DNA of 64,000 nt from Cupriavidus sp. WKF15 (GTDB lineage Bacteria; Pseudomonadota; Gammaproteobacteria; Burkholderiales; Burkholderiaceae). The position numbers and the translations under genes were made by a program. Below the pieces are notes generated by a model. That model searched no databases. It saw nothing but the letters and a program-made list of their open reading frames with translations, and was not told the DNA's origin. This document shows positions 55,177 to 64,000 of this stretch, piece by piece; within the stretch, counting starts at the first letter, position 1, and each line of letters begins with the position of its first letter. The stretch is from positions 1 to 64,000 of the forward strand of contig NZ_CP119573.1 of the NCBI RefSeq assembly GCF_029278605.1, read 5' to 3'.

Positions 55177-56439
55177 ATGAACGCATCCAAGGCAGGCCGT
55201 GGCGTCAACTCCGCCAGCCTGCGCCTTTACAACGAGCGGGCCTTGCTGCTGGCCCTGCGTCGCGCCGGGGAAGCATCCAAGGCAGACCTGGCCCGCATGG
55301 CGCAGCTCACCAATACCGCCGTCGGCAGCATCGTGCAGACACTGACCGACGAGGGCCTGGTCCAGCTTTCGGGGCGGCGCGTGGAAGGCCAGCGCGGACA
55401 GCCTGCCAGCCTGATCCGCCTGCAGCCCAAGGGGGCCTTCGGCATTGGCGTGCGGCTTGACCGCGGCAGCATGGAGGCCGTCATGGTCGACTTTGCCGGC
55501 CACATACTGGCCAGCCGCGCGCACCAGATGGTGCTGCCCCACCCCGACCAGGCGCTTGAGCTGGTGCGCCGCGACATCGACGAAATGCGCGCCCTGCTCA
55601 CCCCGGCCGAGCAGAAGCGCCTGCTTGGCATTGGCGTTGCGCAACCCTACAACCTGGGCGCGTGGCTGCGTGAACTCGACGTGCAGGGCGAAGCCTTCCA
55701 GGCTACTTTTCGCGCCTGGGACGAGGCGGATTTCCCCGCCATGCTGGCGGCGGCCACCGGACTGCCGGTGTTCGGCGAGAACGACGGCACTGCGGCCGCG
55801 GTGGCCGAACTCTTCTACGGCCGTCACCATGCCCAGCACTTTCTCTACGTCTTCCTTGGCCCGGCCATCGGCGCAGGCGTGGTGCTCAACGGCGACTGCG
55901 TGCGCGGGGTCTCGGGCAATGCCGGCGACATCGCGATGATGCCGGTGCCGCCCAGCACGCTGTCCTCCGCCCCGGCAATGCCGGGCCGCCGGCGGGACAT
56001 CCTGATCTCGCGCGCCTCGCTCAACGCGCTGACGCGCCACCTGCGCCACCACGGTGTGACGGTGCACGTCCATGCCGATCTGCAACGGCAGGTGGAACTG
56101 AAGCACCCGGCCGTGGCGGAATGGGTGGATGACTGCGTGGACGCGCTGGCCCCTGCGCTGCAATCCGCGCTGGCCGTGCTGGACGTGCCGCTGGTGATCT
56201 TCGATGCCGATATCGACGGCGGCCTGATGGCTACGCTGATCGAGCGCCTGCAGCAGGTGCTGGACGACAGCGCCCCGGAGGCACGCCCAGCCGCGCGCAT
56301 CGTACGCGGCTGCTTCGGGGCCAACGCCGGCGCAGTCGGGGCTGCATCCCTGCCGATGTTCATGAACTTCTCGCCGCGTGCGGAACTGCTCAAGGGCGCG
56401 TCCGCCATGGTTCCGGAGGCCAGCCATGCCACTGTCTGA
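55177..56439 (+). CDS. frcR: ROK-family transcriptional regulator of the sugar operon
   Basis: 420-residue ROK regulator. An N-terminal winged helix ([20 protein letters not shown], then [20 protein letters not shown]) is followed by a sugar-kinase-like ROK domain ([18 protein letters not shown] near residue 205 and the [12 protein letters not shown] segment near 245). The metal-binding cysteine cluster common in ROK kinases is not evident, fitting a regulator. GGAG precedes the ATG at 55177. It opens the operon; its product probably senses the imported sugar or a phosphate derivative. The symbol follows the known gene order of the Cupriavidus fructose locus and is an inference. Confidence 0.85.
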   Translation: MNASKAGRGVNSASLRLYNERALLLALRRAGEASKADLARMAQLTNTAVGSIVQTLTDEGLVQLSGRRVEGQRGQPASLIRLQPKGAFGIGVRLDRGSMEAVMVDFAGHILASRAHQMVLPHPDQALELVRRDIDEMRALLTPAEQKRLLGIGVAQPYNLGAWLRELDVQGEAFQATFRAWDEADFPAMLAAATGLPVFGENDGTAAAVAELFYGRHHAQHFLYVFLGPAIGAGVVLNGDCVRGVSGNAGDIAMMPVPPSTLSSAPAMPGRRRDILISRASLNALTRHLRHHGVTVHVHADLQRQVELKHPAVAEWVDDCVDALAPALQSALAVLDVPLVIFDADIDGGLMATLIERLQQVLDDSAPEARPAARIVRGCFGANAGAVGAASLPMFMNFSPRAELLKGASAMVPEASHATV

Positions 56440-58000
56440 CACGATCACCGCCCCACGGCACGCCGCTGCGGCGCCGCTGCTGGAGATGCGCAACATCTCC
56501 AAGACCTTCCCCGGCGTCAAGGCGCTCAGCAATGTCCAGCTGACGATCTATCCCGGCGAGGTCCACGCGCTGATGGGCGAGAACGGCGCCGGCAAGTCGA
56601 CGCTGATGAAGATCCTCGCGGGCGCCTATATCGCCGACGATGGTGCCGAGTGCCGCATTGCCAGCCATCCGGTCGTCATCGACGGCCCGCTCGCGGCCCG
56701 CGCCCACGGCGTCGCGGTGATTTACCAGGAACTGAGCCTGGCGCCCAACCTGAGCGTGGCCGAGAACATCTACCTGGGACGCCACCTGCACCGCCACGGC
56801 ATGGTGGATCGCGCCGCCATGGCACGGGCCTGCGAGGCCACGCTGGCCCGGCTCGGCGCGGACTTCACGCCGCAGACCCTGGTCGAGCGCCTGTCGATCG
56901 CCCAGCGCCAGTTGGTGGAAATCGCCCGCGCGGTGCATTTCGAGAACCGCATCCTGGTGATGGATGAACCCACCACTCCGCTGTCTACCCGCGAGACCGA
57001 CCGCCTGTTCGCGCTGATCCGCCAGTTGCGGGCCGACGGTATGGCCATCATCTACATCAGCCACCGCATGGCCGAGATCGACGAACTGGCCGACCGCGTC
57101 ACCGTGCTGCGTGACGGCTGCTACGTCGGCACCCTGGAAAAGGCCGGGCTGACCCAGGCGGCGCTGGTCAAGATGATGGTCGGCCGCGACCTGTCGGGCT
57201 TCTACACCAAGACGCATGGCGAAACGCAAGCGGGCGACATTGTGCTGTCCGTGCGCAATATGTCTGACGGGCGGCGCGTGCGGGATTGCAGCTTCGACCT
57301 GCGTGCCGGAGAGGTCCTTGGCCTGGCCGGCCTGGTCGGGGCGGGCCGCACGGAACTGGCGCGGCTGGTCTTTGGCGCCGACACGCCCACCAGCGGCGCG
57401 GTGTACCTCGCTGGCTCGCCAATGGTCATTCACCATCCGCGCCAGGCCATCGACGCCGGCATTGCCTACCTGACCGAAGACCGTAAGCTGCAGGGCCTTT
57501 TCCTTGACCAGAGCGTGCACGAGAACATCAACCTGATCGTCGCCGCACGGGATGCGCTGCACGGCGGCCGGCTCAATCGTGCCAGCGCGCGCCGGCGCAC
57601 GGCCGACGCCATCCGCTCGCTGGGCATTCGCGTGGCGCATCCCCGCGTCAATGTCGGCTCGTTGTCGGGCGGAAACCAGCAGAAGGTGATGCTGTCGCGC
57701 CTGCTGGAAACGAAGCCGCGTGTGCTGATCCTGGACGAGCCCACACGTGGCGTCGACATCGGCGCCAAGGCCGAGATTTACCGCCTCATCGACGAGCTGG
57801 CCCGCTCCGGCGTCGCCGTCCTGCTGATTTCCAGCGAACTGCCGGAGGTGGTAGGCCTGTGCGATCGCGTGCTGGTGATGCGCGAAAGCCGGCTGGTTGG
57901 CGAGGTACGCGCCTGCCCGGATGCCGCCGCCACGCAGGAACGCATCATCGCCCTCGCCACCGGTGCTGCCGAGCCAACGCCAGCCACCGCGCTGCACTGA
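56426..58000 (+). CDS. frcA: Sugar ABC transporter ATP-binding protein (two-ATPase fusion)
   Basis: 524-residue protein with two ABC ATPase halves, as in RbsA/FrcA. The first half has Walker [15 protein letters not shown] near residue 50 and Walker [11 protein letters not shown] near 180. The second half has [20 protein letters not shown] (a non-standard P-loop common in this subfamily), signature [15 protein letters not shown] near 420 and Walker [18 protein letters not shown]. It energises sugar uptake with the adjacent permease. Its ATG at 56426 overlaps the regulator's stop by 14 bases. Confidence 0.93.
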   Translation: MPLSDTITAPRHAAAAPLLEMRNISKTFPGVKALSNVQLTIYPGEVHALMGENGAGKSTLMKILAGAYIADDGAECRIASHPVVIDGPLAARAHGVAVIYQELSLAPNLSVAENIYLGRHLHRHGMVDRAAMARACEATLARLGADFTPQTLVERLSIAQRQLVEIARAVHFENRILVMDEPTTPLSTRETDRLFALIRQLRADGMAIIYISHRMAEIDELADRVTVLRDGCYVGTLEKAGLTQAALVKMMVGRDLSGFYTKTHGETQAGDIVLSVRNMSDGRRVRDCSFDLRAGEVLGLAGLVGAGRTELARLVFGADTPTSGAVYLAGSPMVIHHPRQAIDAGIAYLTEDRKLQGLFLDQSVHENINLIVAARDALHGGRLNRASARRRTADAIRSLGIRVAHPRVNVGSLSGGNQQKVMLSRLLETKPRVLILDEPTRGVDIGAKAEIYRLIDELARSGVAVLLISSELPEVVGLCDRVLVMRESRLVGEVRACPDAAATQERIIALATGAAEPTPATALH

Positions 58001-58068
58001 ACCGACCATCCCCCGAGACCGCACAGACGGCCGGCGGCAAGCACCGCCACACAGATTCAGGAGACACC

Positions 58069-59091
58069 ATGCGCAATTCGATCCACCCGACGGCACACGC
58101 AGTTTCTTCACACGGCGCGGCGCGCACGCTGGCCAGCCGCCGCGGCGCCACCACGCAGGAGCGCCTGCGGGCGCTGGGCATGCTGCCTGTGCTGGTGCTG
58201 CTGTGTGCCGGCTTCACGCTGCTGACCGACAACTTCGCCAGCCTGCAGAACCTGTCGATCATCGCGCAGCAGGCGTCGATCAACCTGGTGCTGGCGGCCG
58301 GCATGACCTTCGTCATCCTGACCGGCGGCATCGACCTGTCGGTCGGCTCCATCCTCTCGATCTCGGCCGTAGCGGCGATGCTGACTTCGCTGACGCCGCA
58401 ACTGTCCGCGCTCGGCGTGCCCGCCGCCCTGCTGTGCGGCCTGTTGTTCGGGTTGGTGAACGGAACGCTGATCGCCTTCATGAAGCTGCCGCCCTTCATC
58501 GTCACGCTGGGCAGCCTGACCGCGGTGCGCGGGCTGGCGCGGCTGGCCGGACATGACAGCACGCTTTACAACCCCGACATCGGTTTTGCCTTCATCGGCA
58601 ATGGTGACGTGCTGGGCGTGCCCTGGCTGGTGATCATTGCCGGTGCCGTGGTCGCGGTGTCCTGGTTCGTGCTGCGCCGGACGGTGCTGGGGCTGCAGAT
58701 CTACGCCGTGGGCGGCAACGCCGAGGCGGCGCGGTTGTCGGGCATCAAGGTGTGGAGGGTACTGCTGTTCGTCTATGCGGTGTCCGGCCTGCTGGCAGGG
58801 CTTGGCGGCGTGATGTCCGCCTCGCGCCTGTACGCGGCCAACGGCCTGCAGCTGGGGCAATCCTATGAGCTGGATGCAATCGCCGCAGTGATCCTGGGCG
58901 GCACCAGCTTTGTTGGCGGCGTCGGCTCCATCGGCGGCACGCTGATCGGCGCGCTGATCATCGCGGCACTCTCCAACGGCCTGGTGCTGCTGGGCGTGTC
59001 GGACATCTGGCAGTACATCATCAAGGGCCTGGTGATTATCGGCGCGGTCGCACTGGACCGCTATCGCCAGAAGGGCTCGGCCCGCACTTGA
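58069..59091 (+). CDS. frcC: Sugar ABC transporter permease
   Basis: 340-residue integral membrane protein of the RbsC/FrcC type with about eight to ten helices. Conserved segments are AAGMTFVILTGGIDLSVGSI near residue 82, the EAA-like NAEAARLSGIKVWR near 220 and ILGGTSFVGGVGSIGGTLIG near 285. CAGGAG precedes the ATG at 58069. It sits between the ATPase and binding-protein genes and needs the frcA product for import. Confidence 0.93.
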   Translation: MRNSIHPTAHAVSSHGAARTLASRRGATTQERLRALGMLPVLVLLCAGFTLLTDNFASLQNLSIIAQQASINLVLAAGMTFVILTGGIDLSVGSILSISAVAAMLTSLTPQLSALGVPAALLCGLLFGLVNGTLIAFMKLPPFIVTLGSLTAVRGLARLAGHDSTLYNPDIGFAFIGNGDVLGVPWLVIIAGAVVAVSWFVLRRTVLGLQIYAVGGNAEAARLSGIKVWRVLLFVYAVSGLLAGLGGVMSASRLYAANGLQLGQSYELDAIAAVILGGTSFVGGVGSIGGTLIGALIIAALSNGLVLLGVSDIWQYIIKGLVIIGAVALDRYRQKGSART

Positions 59092-59110
59092 GCACGCGCA
59101 GGAGACGGAA

Positions 59111-60079
59111 GTGATCAAGCAATTCCTGATGGTAGTCGCGCTTGGGGCGTGCAGCATTGCCGGCGCCATGGCACAAGCCCCGGCCACTGGGACCGTCGCG
59201 GCTGCCGCGCCACGGCAATTGAAGAAGGTAGGCGTCACGCTCGGCTCGCTCGGCAACCCCTACTTCGTGGCACTGGCCCGAGGCGCCGAAGCCGCGGCGA
59301 AGCAGGTCAACCCGCAGGCCAAGGTCACCGTGCTGTCGGCCGACTATGACCTCAACAAGCAGTTCTCGCACATCGACAGCTTTATCGTCGCCGGCGTGGA
59401 TCTGATTCTGATCAATGCCGCCGACGCGCGCGCCATCGAACCGGCCGTGCGCAAGGCGAAGAAGGCGGGCATCGTGGTGGTGGCGGTGGACGTGGCCGCG
59501 GCGGGCGCGGACGCCACCGTGCAAACCGACAACCTCCAGGCCGGCGAGCTGGCCTGCGGCTTCCTGGCCGAACAGCTCAAGGGCCGCGGCAACCTCATCA
59601 TCCAGAACGGGCCGCCGGTGTCGGCCGTGCTGGACCGCGTCAGGGGCTGCAAGGCGGTGCTGGCAAAACATCCGGACATCCGCATCCTGTCCGACGACCA
59701 GGACGCCAAGGGATCGCGCGAAGGCGGGCTCAACGTGATGCAGCTCTACCTGACGCGCTTCCCCAAGGTGGATGCGGTCTTCACCATCAATGACCCGCAG
59801 GCGGTCGGGGCCGACCTGGCCGCCCGGCAGCTCAACCGGCGCGGCATCCTGATCGCATCCGTCGACGGCGCACCCGACATCGAGGCGGCGCTGAAGGCCG
59901 ACACGCTGGTGCAGGCCTCGGCCAGCCAGGATCCGTGGGCCATTGCCCGCACCGCGGTGCAGCTCGGCGTCGGCATGATGAACGGCCAGCGGCCTGCCAA
60001 GCCGGTGGTGCTGCTGCCCTCGACGCTGGTCACGCGCGCCAATGTCCGCGACTACAAGGGCTGGGCGGCACCGAGATAG
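59111..60079 (+). CDS. frcB: Sugar ABC transporter periplasmic binding protein
   Basis: 322-residue periplasmic binding protein of the RbsB/FrcB family, from a GTG start preceded by GGAGACGGAA. A signal peptide spans about residues 1-21 (cut near AMA-QA). The mature domain has KKVGVTLGSLGNPYFVALAR near residue 40, the hinge and DNLQAG segment near 145 and TINDPQAVGADLAARQL near 230. It captures the sugar in the periplasm. Fructose is the likely ligand by analogy to the C. necator locus. Confidence 0.92.
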   Translation: MIKQFLMVVALGACSIAGAMAQAPATGTVAAAAPRQLKKVGVTLGSLGNPYFVALARGAEAAAKQVNPQAKVTVLSADYDLNKQFSHIDSFIVAGVDLILINAADARAIEPAVRKAKKAGIVVVAVDVAAAGADATVQTDNLQAGELACGFLAEQLKGRGNLIIQNGPPVSAVLDRVRGCKAVLAKHPDIRILSDDQDAKGSREGGLNVMQLYLTRFPKVDAVFTINDPQAVGADLAARQLNRRGILIASVDGAPDIEAALKADTLVQASASQDPWAIARTAVQLGVGMMNGQRPAKPVVLLPSTLVTRANVRDYKGWAAPR

Positions 60080-60121
60080 CGCCCGGCCATACCCGTACAC
60101 CTTCAGACCTTTCCAGGTGAA

Positions 60122-61606
60122 ATGATGGATAGCACCAAGACCGGCGCACCGGCCCCGGATTTCGATTTCGTACTGTTCGGCGCCACTGGCGACCTGGCCC
60201 GCCGCAAGCTCCTGCCCGCGCTGTTCGACGCGCATGCGGCAGGCGCACTGCACCCGCAAGGTCGCATCCTCGCGCTGGGCAGCCAGCCGCTGGACCACGA
60301 AGCCTACCTTGCCATGCTCAACGACGAGGTACTGCCCGCGCTGGCAGGCAGCGTCGTGGCATCGTCCTGGCCGGGCTTCCTGGAGCGCATCATCTACCTG
60401 CAGGTCGACGCCAATACCGAGCCGGGCTTCGACGCATTGGCCGAGCTGGTGAATGCCCGCGCCGCGCCGGTGGTGGTGTGCTACCTCGCCACCGCGCCAC
60501 ACCTCTTCGTCAGGATCTGCGAGCAGCTGGCGCGGGTAGGGCTCACGGGCCAACGCAGCCGCGTCGTGCTGGAAAAACCGCTTGGCCATGACCTGGAATC
60601 ATCCGAGGCGATCAATGCGGCGGTGGCGAAGTTCTTTGCCGAGGACCAGATCTATCGCATCGACCACTATCTGGGCAAGGAATCCGTGCAGAACCTGATG
60701 GCGGTGCGCTTCGGCAACGTCCTGTTCGAGCCGCTATGGCGGCGCGAGTGGGTAAAGGAAGTGCAGATCACCATTGCCGAGGAGCTGGGCGTCGAGCGGC
60801 GCGGCAATTTCTACGACGGCATCGGCGCGCTGCGCGACATGGTGCAGAACCACTTGCTCCAGTTGCTGTGCATGGTGGCCATGGAACCTCCCACCAGCCT
60901 GTCCGAAGACGCCATCCGCGACGAGAAGCTGAAGATCCTCAAGGCACTCCGGCCGATCCGGCCCGAGGAAGTCGCCGAGAAAGTCGTGCGTGGCCAGTAC
61001 TGCCGCGGTGCGGCCGGGGGCGACCCGGTGCCTGGCTATGTCAGGGAGCCGGGCATCCCGCCCGAGAGCCGGACCGAGACCTTCGTCGCCATCAAGGCGG
61101 AAATTGCCAACTGGCGCTGGGCCGGCGTGCCCTTCTACCTTCGCACAGGCAAGCGCATGCAGTCGCGCGTGGCCGAGATCGTCATCCACTTCCACGATGT
61201 GCCCTGCGCCCTGTTCGCGCGCCCGCTGGGGACGCCGGCGGGAAACCGGCTGGTCATCACGTTGCAGCCGGAAGAGAGCATCCGGCTCTATTTCCTGGCC
61301 AAGCAGCCCGGTGACACGCAAGCGCTGGTGCCGGCCTCGCTGGATCTGCAGCGCCCGGAGGCAGGTCGGCTCGTACGCCGCATGGGCGCGTACGAGCGCC
61401 TGCTGCTGGATGTCATCCGCGGCAGGCTGGGCTTGTTCGTGCGCAGGGACGAACAGGTCCAGGCCTGGCGCTGGGTCGCGCCCATTCTCAAGACATGGGA
61501 GAACACCAACTCGGCGCCCAAGCTGTACACCGCCGGCACATGGGGGCCGGCGGCATCCAGCGCCCTCCTGTCACGCGACGGCATGGCCTGGCACGAAGAG
61601 ATGTAG
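60122..61606 (+). CDS. zwf: Glucose-6-phosphate 1-dehydrogenase
   Basis: 494-residue enzyme oxidising glucose-6-phosphate to 6-phosphogluconolactone with NAD(P). Motifs: GATGDLARRKLLPALF at the N terminus, EKPLGHDLESSEAIN near residue 155 and the active-site RIDHYLGKESVQN near 180, whose histidine is the catalytic base. Two adjacent ATGs at 60122 and 60125 follow AGGTGAA. It links the sugar imported by this operon to the Entner-Doudoroff and pentose phosphate routes. Confidence 0.95.
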   Translation: MMDSTKTGAPAPDFDFVLFGATGDLARRKLLPALFDAHAAGALHPQGRILALGSQPLDHEAYLAMLNDEVLPALAGSVVASSWPGFLERIIYLQVDANTEPGFDALAELVNARAAPVVVCYLATAPHLFVRICEQLARVGLTGQRSRVVLEKPLGHDLESSEAINAAVAKFFAEDQIYRIDHYLGKESVQNLMAVRFGNVLFEPLWRREWVKEVQITIAEELGVERRGNFYDGIGALRDMVQNHLLQLLCMVAMEPPTSLSEDAIRDEKLKILKALRPIRPEEVAEKVVRGQYCRGAAGGDPVPGYVREPGIPPESRTETFVAIKAEIANWRWAGVPFYLRTGKRMQSRVAEIVIHFHDVPCALFARPLGTPAGNRLVITLQPEESIRLYFLAKQPGDTQALVPASLDLQRPEAGRLVRRMGAYERLLLDVIRGRLGLFVRRDEQVQAWRWVAPILKTWENTNSAPKLYTAGTWGPAASSALLSRDGMAWHEEM

Positions 61607-61653
61607 CCGCATTCCCGATCACCGCACCCCGAGCACTGCATGGAGCAGCCCTG

Positions 61654-63285
61654 ATGTCGACATCCCTCCCTGCCTGGCAGGCCTTGCGTGAGCACGCCGC
61701 CAGGATTCGTCACACCCATATGCGCGACTGGTTCGCGGGCCCGCACGGGCAGGTCCGTTCCGAGCGCCTGACGGCCGAGGCCTGCGGCCTGACGCTTGAC
61801 TACGCCAAGAACCGCGTCAACGAGGAAACCCTGGCCCTGCTGTTCGAGTTAGCCAGCCAGGCGCGCGTGTGCGAGCGGCGCGACGCCATGTTTGCCGGCG
61901 AGCCGGTCAACACCACCGAGCGCCGCGCCGCGCTTCACATGGCGCTGCGCGCCCGCCCTGGCGACGCCTACAGGGCGTTGGGCGTGCCGGTGGAAGCCGA
62001 CGTGTCGGCAGTGCTAGCACAGATGGAGCGCTTCGCAGAGGCAGTGCGCAGCGGCGCATGGACAGGTTTTGACGGCCGCGCCATCACGGATGTGGTCAAC
62101 ATCGGCATCGGCGGTTCCGACCTTGGGCCGCGCATGGTGTGCCGCGCCCTGGTACAGGATGCGGAATGCGCGCCGCGCATGCATTTCGTCGCCAACGTGG
62201 ACGGCTGCGATCTGGCTGGCAAGCTGCCACGCCTGGATCCGGCCACCACGCTGGTGATCGTCTGTTCCAAGACGTTCACGACGCTGGAAACCATGGCCAA
62301 CGCCCGCACCGCGCGCGACTGGCTGGTGCGCCACGGGGCCACGCAGGCCAGCCTGGCCCGCCATTTCGTGGCGGTGTCGACAAACCGCGACGCCGTGGCC
62401 GCATTCGGCATCGACCCGGTCAATATGTTCCCGTTCTGGGACTGGGTCGGCGGCCGCTTCTCATTGTGGTCGGCGGTCGGCCTGTCGATCGCCGTGGCGA
62501 TCGGCTTTGACCGGTTCCGCCTGCTGCTGGATGGCGCCAGGGCCATGGACCGGCATTTCGCCAGTGCGCCGCCCGAGCAGAACCTGCCGATGATTCTCGG
62601 CCTGCTCGATGTCTGGTACCGCAGCTTCCTGGGCGCAGGCAGCCGCTGCGTGGCGCCCTATTGCGAGCCGATGGAACTGCTCCCGGCCTTCTTGCAGCAA
62701 CTGGAAATGGAGAGCAACGGCAAGTCGGTGCAGCACGACGGCGCCGCGCTGGAGGCTGGCTCGGCCGCGGTGGTATGGGGCACCACCGGCACCAACGGCC
62801 AGCATGCCTATTTCCAGATGGTGCACCAGGGCTCGCAGCTGGTACCGGTGGACTTCATCGCCTGCCTGCAACCGCACAGCGACTTGCCCGGCCACCATAC
62901 CAAGCTGCTGGCCAACTGCTTTGCGCAAGGCGAAGCCTTGTTGCGCGGACGCACCGCCGACGAGGTGCGCGCAGATGGGCAGATCGATGAGGCGCTGGTG
63001 CCGCACCTGGTGTTCGAAGGCAACCGTCCCAGCAACACCCTGTTGTTGCAGCGCCTGGATGCGTTTCACCTGGGTGCCTTGCTCGCCATGTCCGAACATC
63101 GCACATTCGTGCAAGGCACACTCTGGAACATCAATTCCTTCGATCAATGGGGTGTGGAACTTGGCAAGATGCTGGCCCGCCCGATTGAGCGCGAACTGGA
63201 AGGTGCGCCGGGACAGTTGCACGACGCGTCGACAACCGCGCTGATCCGCCGCGCGTGCCGCGCCAGGGCCATGACGCCGGACTGA
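61654..63285 (+). CDS. pgi: Glucose-6-phosphate isomerase
   Basis: 543-residue enzyme interconverting fructose-6-phosphate and glucose-6-phosphate. Family motifs are DVVNIGIGGSDLGPRMVCRA near residue 145, QQLEMESNGKSVQ near 350, GTTGTNGQHAYFQMVHQG near 375, and the C-terminal LWNINSFDQWGVELGK near 490. The start at 61654 was chosen for its fit to the family. In this operon it would convert fructose-6-phosphate to glucose-6-phosphate for Zwf. Confidence 0.95.
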   Translation: MSTSLPAWQALREHAARIRHTHMRDWFAGPHGQVRSERLTAEACGLTLDYAKNRVNEETLALLFELASQARVCERRDAMFAGEPVNTTERRAALHMALRARPGDAYRALGVPVEADVSAVLAQMERFAEAVRSGAWTGFDGRAITDVVNIGIGGSDLGPRMVCRALVQDAECAPRMHFVANVDGCDLAGKLPRLDPATTLVIVCSKTFTTLETMANARTARDWLVRHGATQASLARHFVAVSTNRDAVAAFGIDPVNMFPFWDWVGGRFSLWSAVGLSIAVAIGFDRFRLLLDGARAMDRHFASAPPEQNLPMILGLLDVWYRSFLGAGSRCVAPYCEPMELLPAFLQQLEMESNGKSVQHDGAALEAGSAAVVWGTTGTNGQHAYFQMVHQGSQLVPVDFIACLQPHSDLPGHHTKLLANCFAQGEALLRGRTADEVRADGQIDEALVPHLVFEGNRPSNTLLLQRLDAFHLGALLAMSEHRTFVQGTLWNINSFDQWGVELGKMLARPIERELEGAPGQLHDASTTALIRRACRARAMTPD

Positions 63286-63373
63286 TATCTGCCGGACGCA
63301 GCAGCCCGGCCGCCCGCTTCCCCAATTCAATCCAGCCGCGCAGTTCGCGCGGGCTCAGATCCAGGAGTCATCG

Positions 63374-64000
63374 ATGTCCAAATCCTTGCCCCGCTACGTC
63401 GTATTCGGGGAGGCTCTCACCGACATGGTTCTCCAGGCCGACGGAACATGGCTCAGCCTGCCAGGCGGTTCCTGCTGGAACGTGGCACGCGTCGGCGCGC
63501 GCCTGGGCATCGACACGGCCTTTGCCGGCGCGGTCAGCCAGGACCTGTTCGGCGATGCACTGGCCCGGGCCAGCGAGCAGGCCGGACTGGACATGCGCTT
63601 CCTGCAACGTGTCGAACGCTCGCCGTTCCTGGCGTTTGTCGCTTCGCGTCATCCTCCGCAGTACTTCTTCGTGGGTGACGACAGCGCCGACCTGCATTTC
63701 GACCCGTCCCGGCTGCCGCAGGGCTGGCGCCAGGCGGCGCAAGTCATTCACTTTGGCTCCATCAGCCTGGCACGTCAGCCGCTGGCCGCGTGCCTGTGCA
63801 AGGAAGCCACGCTGGCGGCCGGCGCCGGCAAGCGCATTGCCTTCGACCCGAACTACCGCAAGCTGATGAATGCGCCGGGCTATGGCGAGGCGCTCGCGCA
63901 CATGCTGCGGCTGGCCGCCTACGTCAAGATCTCGGATGAAGACCTGGCGGGCCTGTTTCCGGCGCTGGCCCTGGACGCCGCGCTCGCCCAGGTGCGGGCC
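63374..64000 (+). CDS. PfkB-family sugar kinase, probably fructokinase (partial, runs off the window)
   Basis: The first 209 residues of a ribokinase-like kinase are present; the gene continues past the end. The start is GEALTDMV near the N terminus and LPGGSCWNVARVGARLG near residue 28 (substrate-binding region). FAGAVSQDLFGDALA follows near 50 and IAFDPNYRK near 155, and the final VKISDEDL segment is also family-like. CAGGAG lies before the ATG at 63374. Operon position after pgi suggests phosphorylation of the imported sugar, most likely fructose to fructose-6-phosphate. Confidence 0.87.
   Translation, partial: MSKSLPRYVVFGEALTDMVLQADGTWLSLPGGSCWNVARVGARLGIDTAFAGAVSQDLFGDALARASEQAGLDMRFLQRVERSPFLAFVASRHPPQYFFVGDDSADLHFDPSRLPQGWRQAAQVIHFGSISLARQPLAACLCKEATLAAGAGKRIAFDPNYRKLMNAPGYGEALAHMLRLAAYVKISDEDLAGLFPALALDAALAQVRA

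Overview
This is a high-GC betaproteobacterial segment. Gene content and order point to Cupriavidus (Burkholderiaceae), probably the secondary chromosome. That placement is an inference: the last block has the order I know for the fructose-uptake locus of Cupriavidus necator (ROK regulator, ABC ATPase, permease, binding protein, zwf, pgi, sugar kinase), but no database was searched.

Layout. (1) 1-2618, plus strand: metQ-metN-metI, a methionine ABC importer. (2) 2701-28470, minus strand: a colanic-acid-like exopolysaccharide (EPS) locus. It holds GDP-mannose and GDP-fucose synthesis (manC, gmd, fcl), galE, an initiating sugar-phosphate transferase, four glycosyltransferases, a Wzx-type flippase, a Wzy/ligase-like membrane protein, a Wza-type export lipoprotein, two Wzc-type tyrosine autokinases, an O-acyltransferase, a GMC oxidoreductase, a VanZ-like protein, and two regulators (Crp/Fnr type and GlxA/AraC type). 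Many junctions overlap by 1-8 bases (TGATG, TAATG, ATGA), so translation is probably coupled. (3) 28781-33808, plus strand: a fifth glycosyltransferase, two paralogous acyltransferases flanking a WcaF-like acetyltransferase, and a lone transposase OrfA-like gene. (4) 33922-38307: a secreted clan GH-A-type glycoside hydrolase lipoprotein (minus), galU (plus) and a GDP-mannose mannosyl hydrolase-like Nudix gene (minus), which completes the sugar-nucleotide theme.

(5) 38549-54536 is a mixed accessory stretch: a PIG-L deacetylase, an MDR reductase, an FMN-binding protein, an AraC fragment, and a CheB-CheR-PAS gene broken by an IS5-family element (1191 bp, CTAA target duplication). The broken gene also carries an in-frame amber codon. 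Then come an RBBP9-type hydrolase, an Aer-type chemoreceptor, aspA, a formate/nitrite channel followed by a PP2C phosphatase-Ser/Thr kinase fusion, a cold-shock gene and small hypothetical genes. (6) 55177-64000, plus strand: sugar ABC uptake plus zwf, pgi and a PfkB kinase that runs off the window. The implied route is sugar import, phosphorylation, isomerisation to glucose-6-phosphate and entry into the Entner-Doudoroff or oxidative pentose route.

No tRNA, rRNA, CRISPR array or replication origin was recognised. Nothing here is plainly a new defence or mobile system. The most unusual items are the doubly inactivated chemotaxis fusion, the phosphatase-kinase fusion beside an anion channel, the tyrosine-free autokinase coupled to a Crp-type regulator, and the twin-repeat secreted glycosidase.
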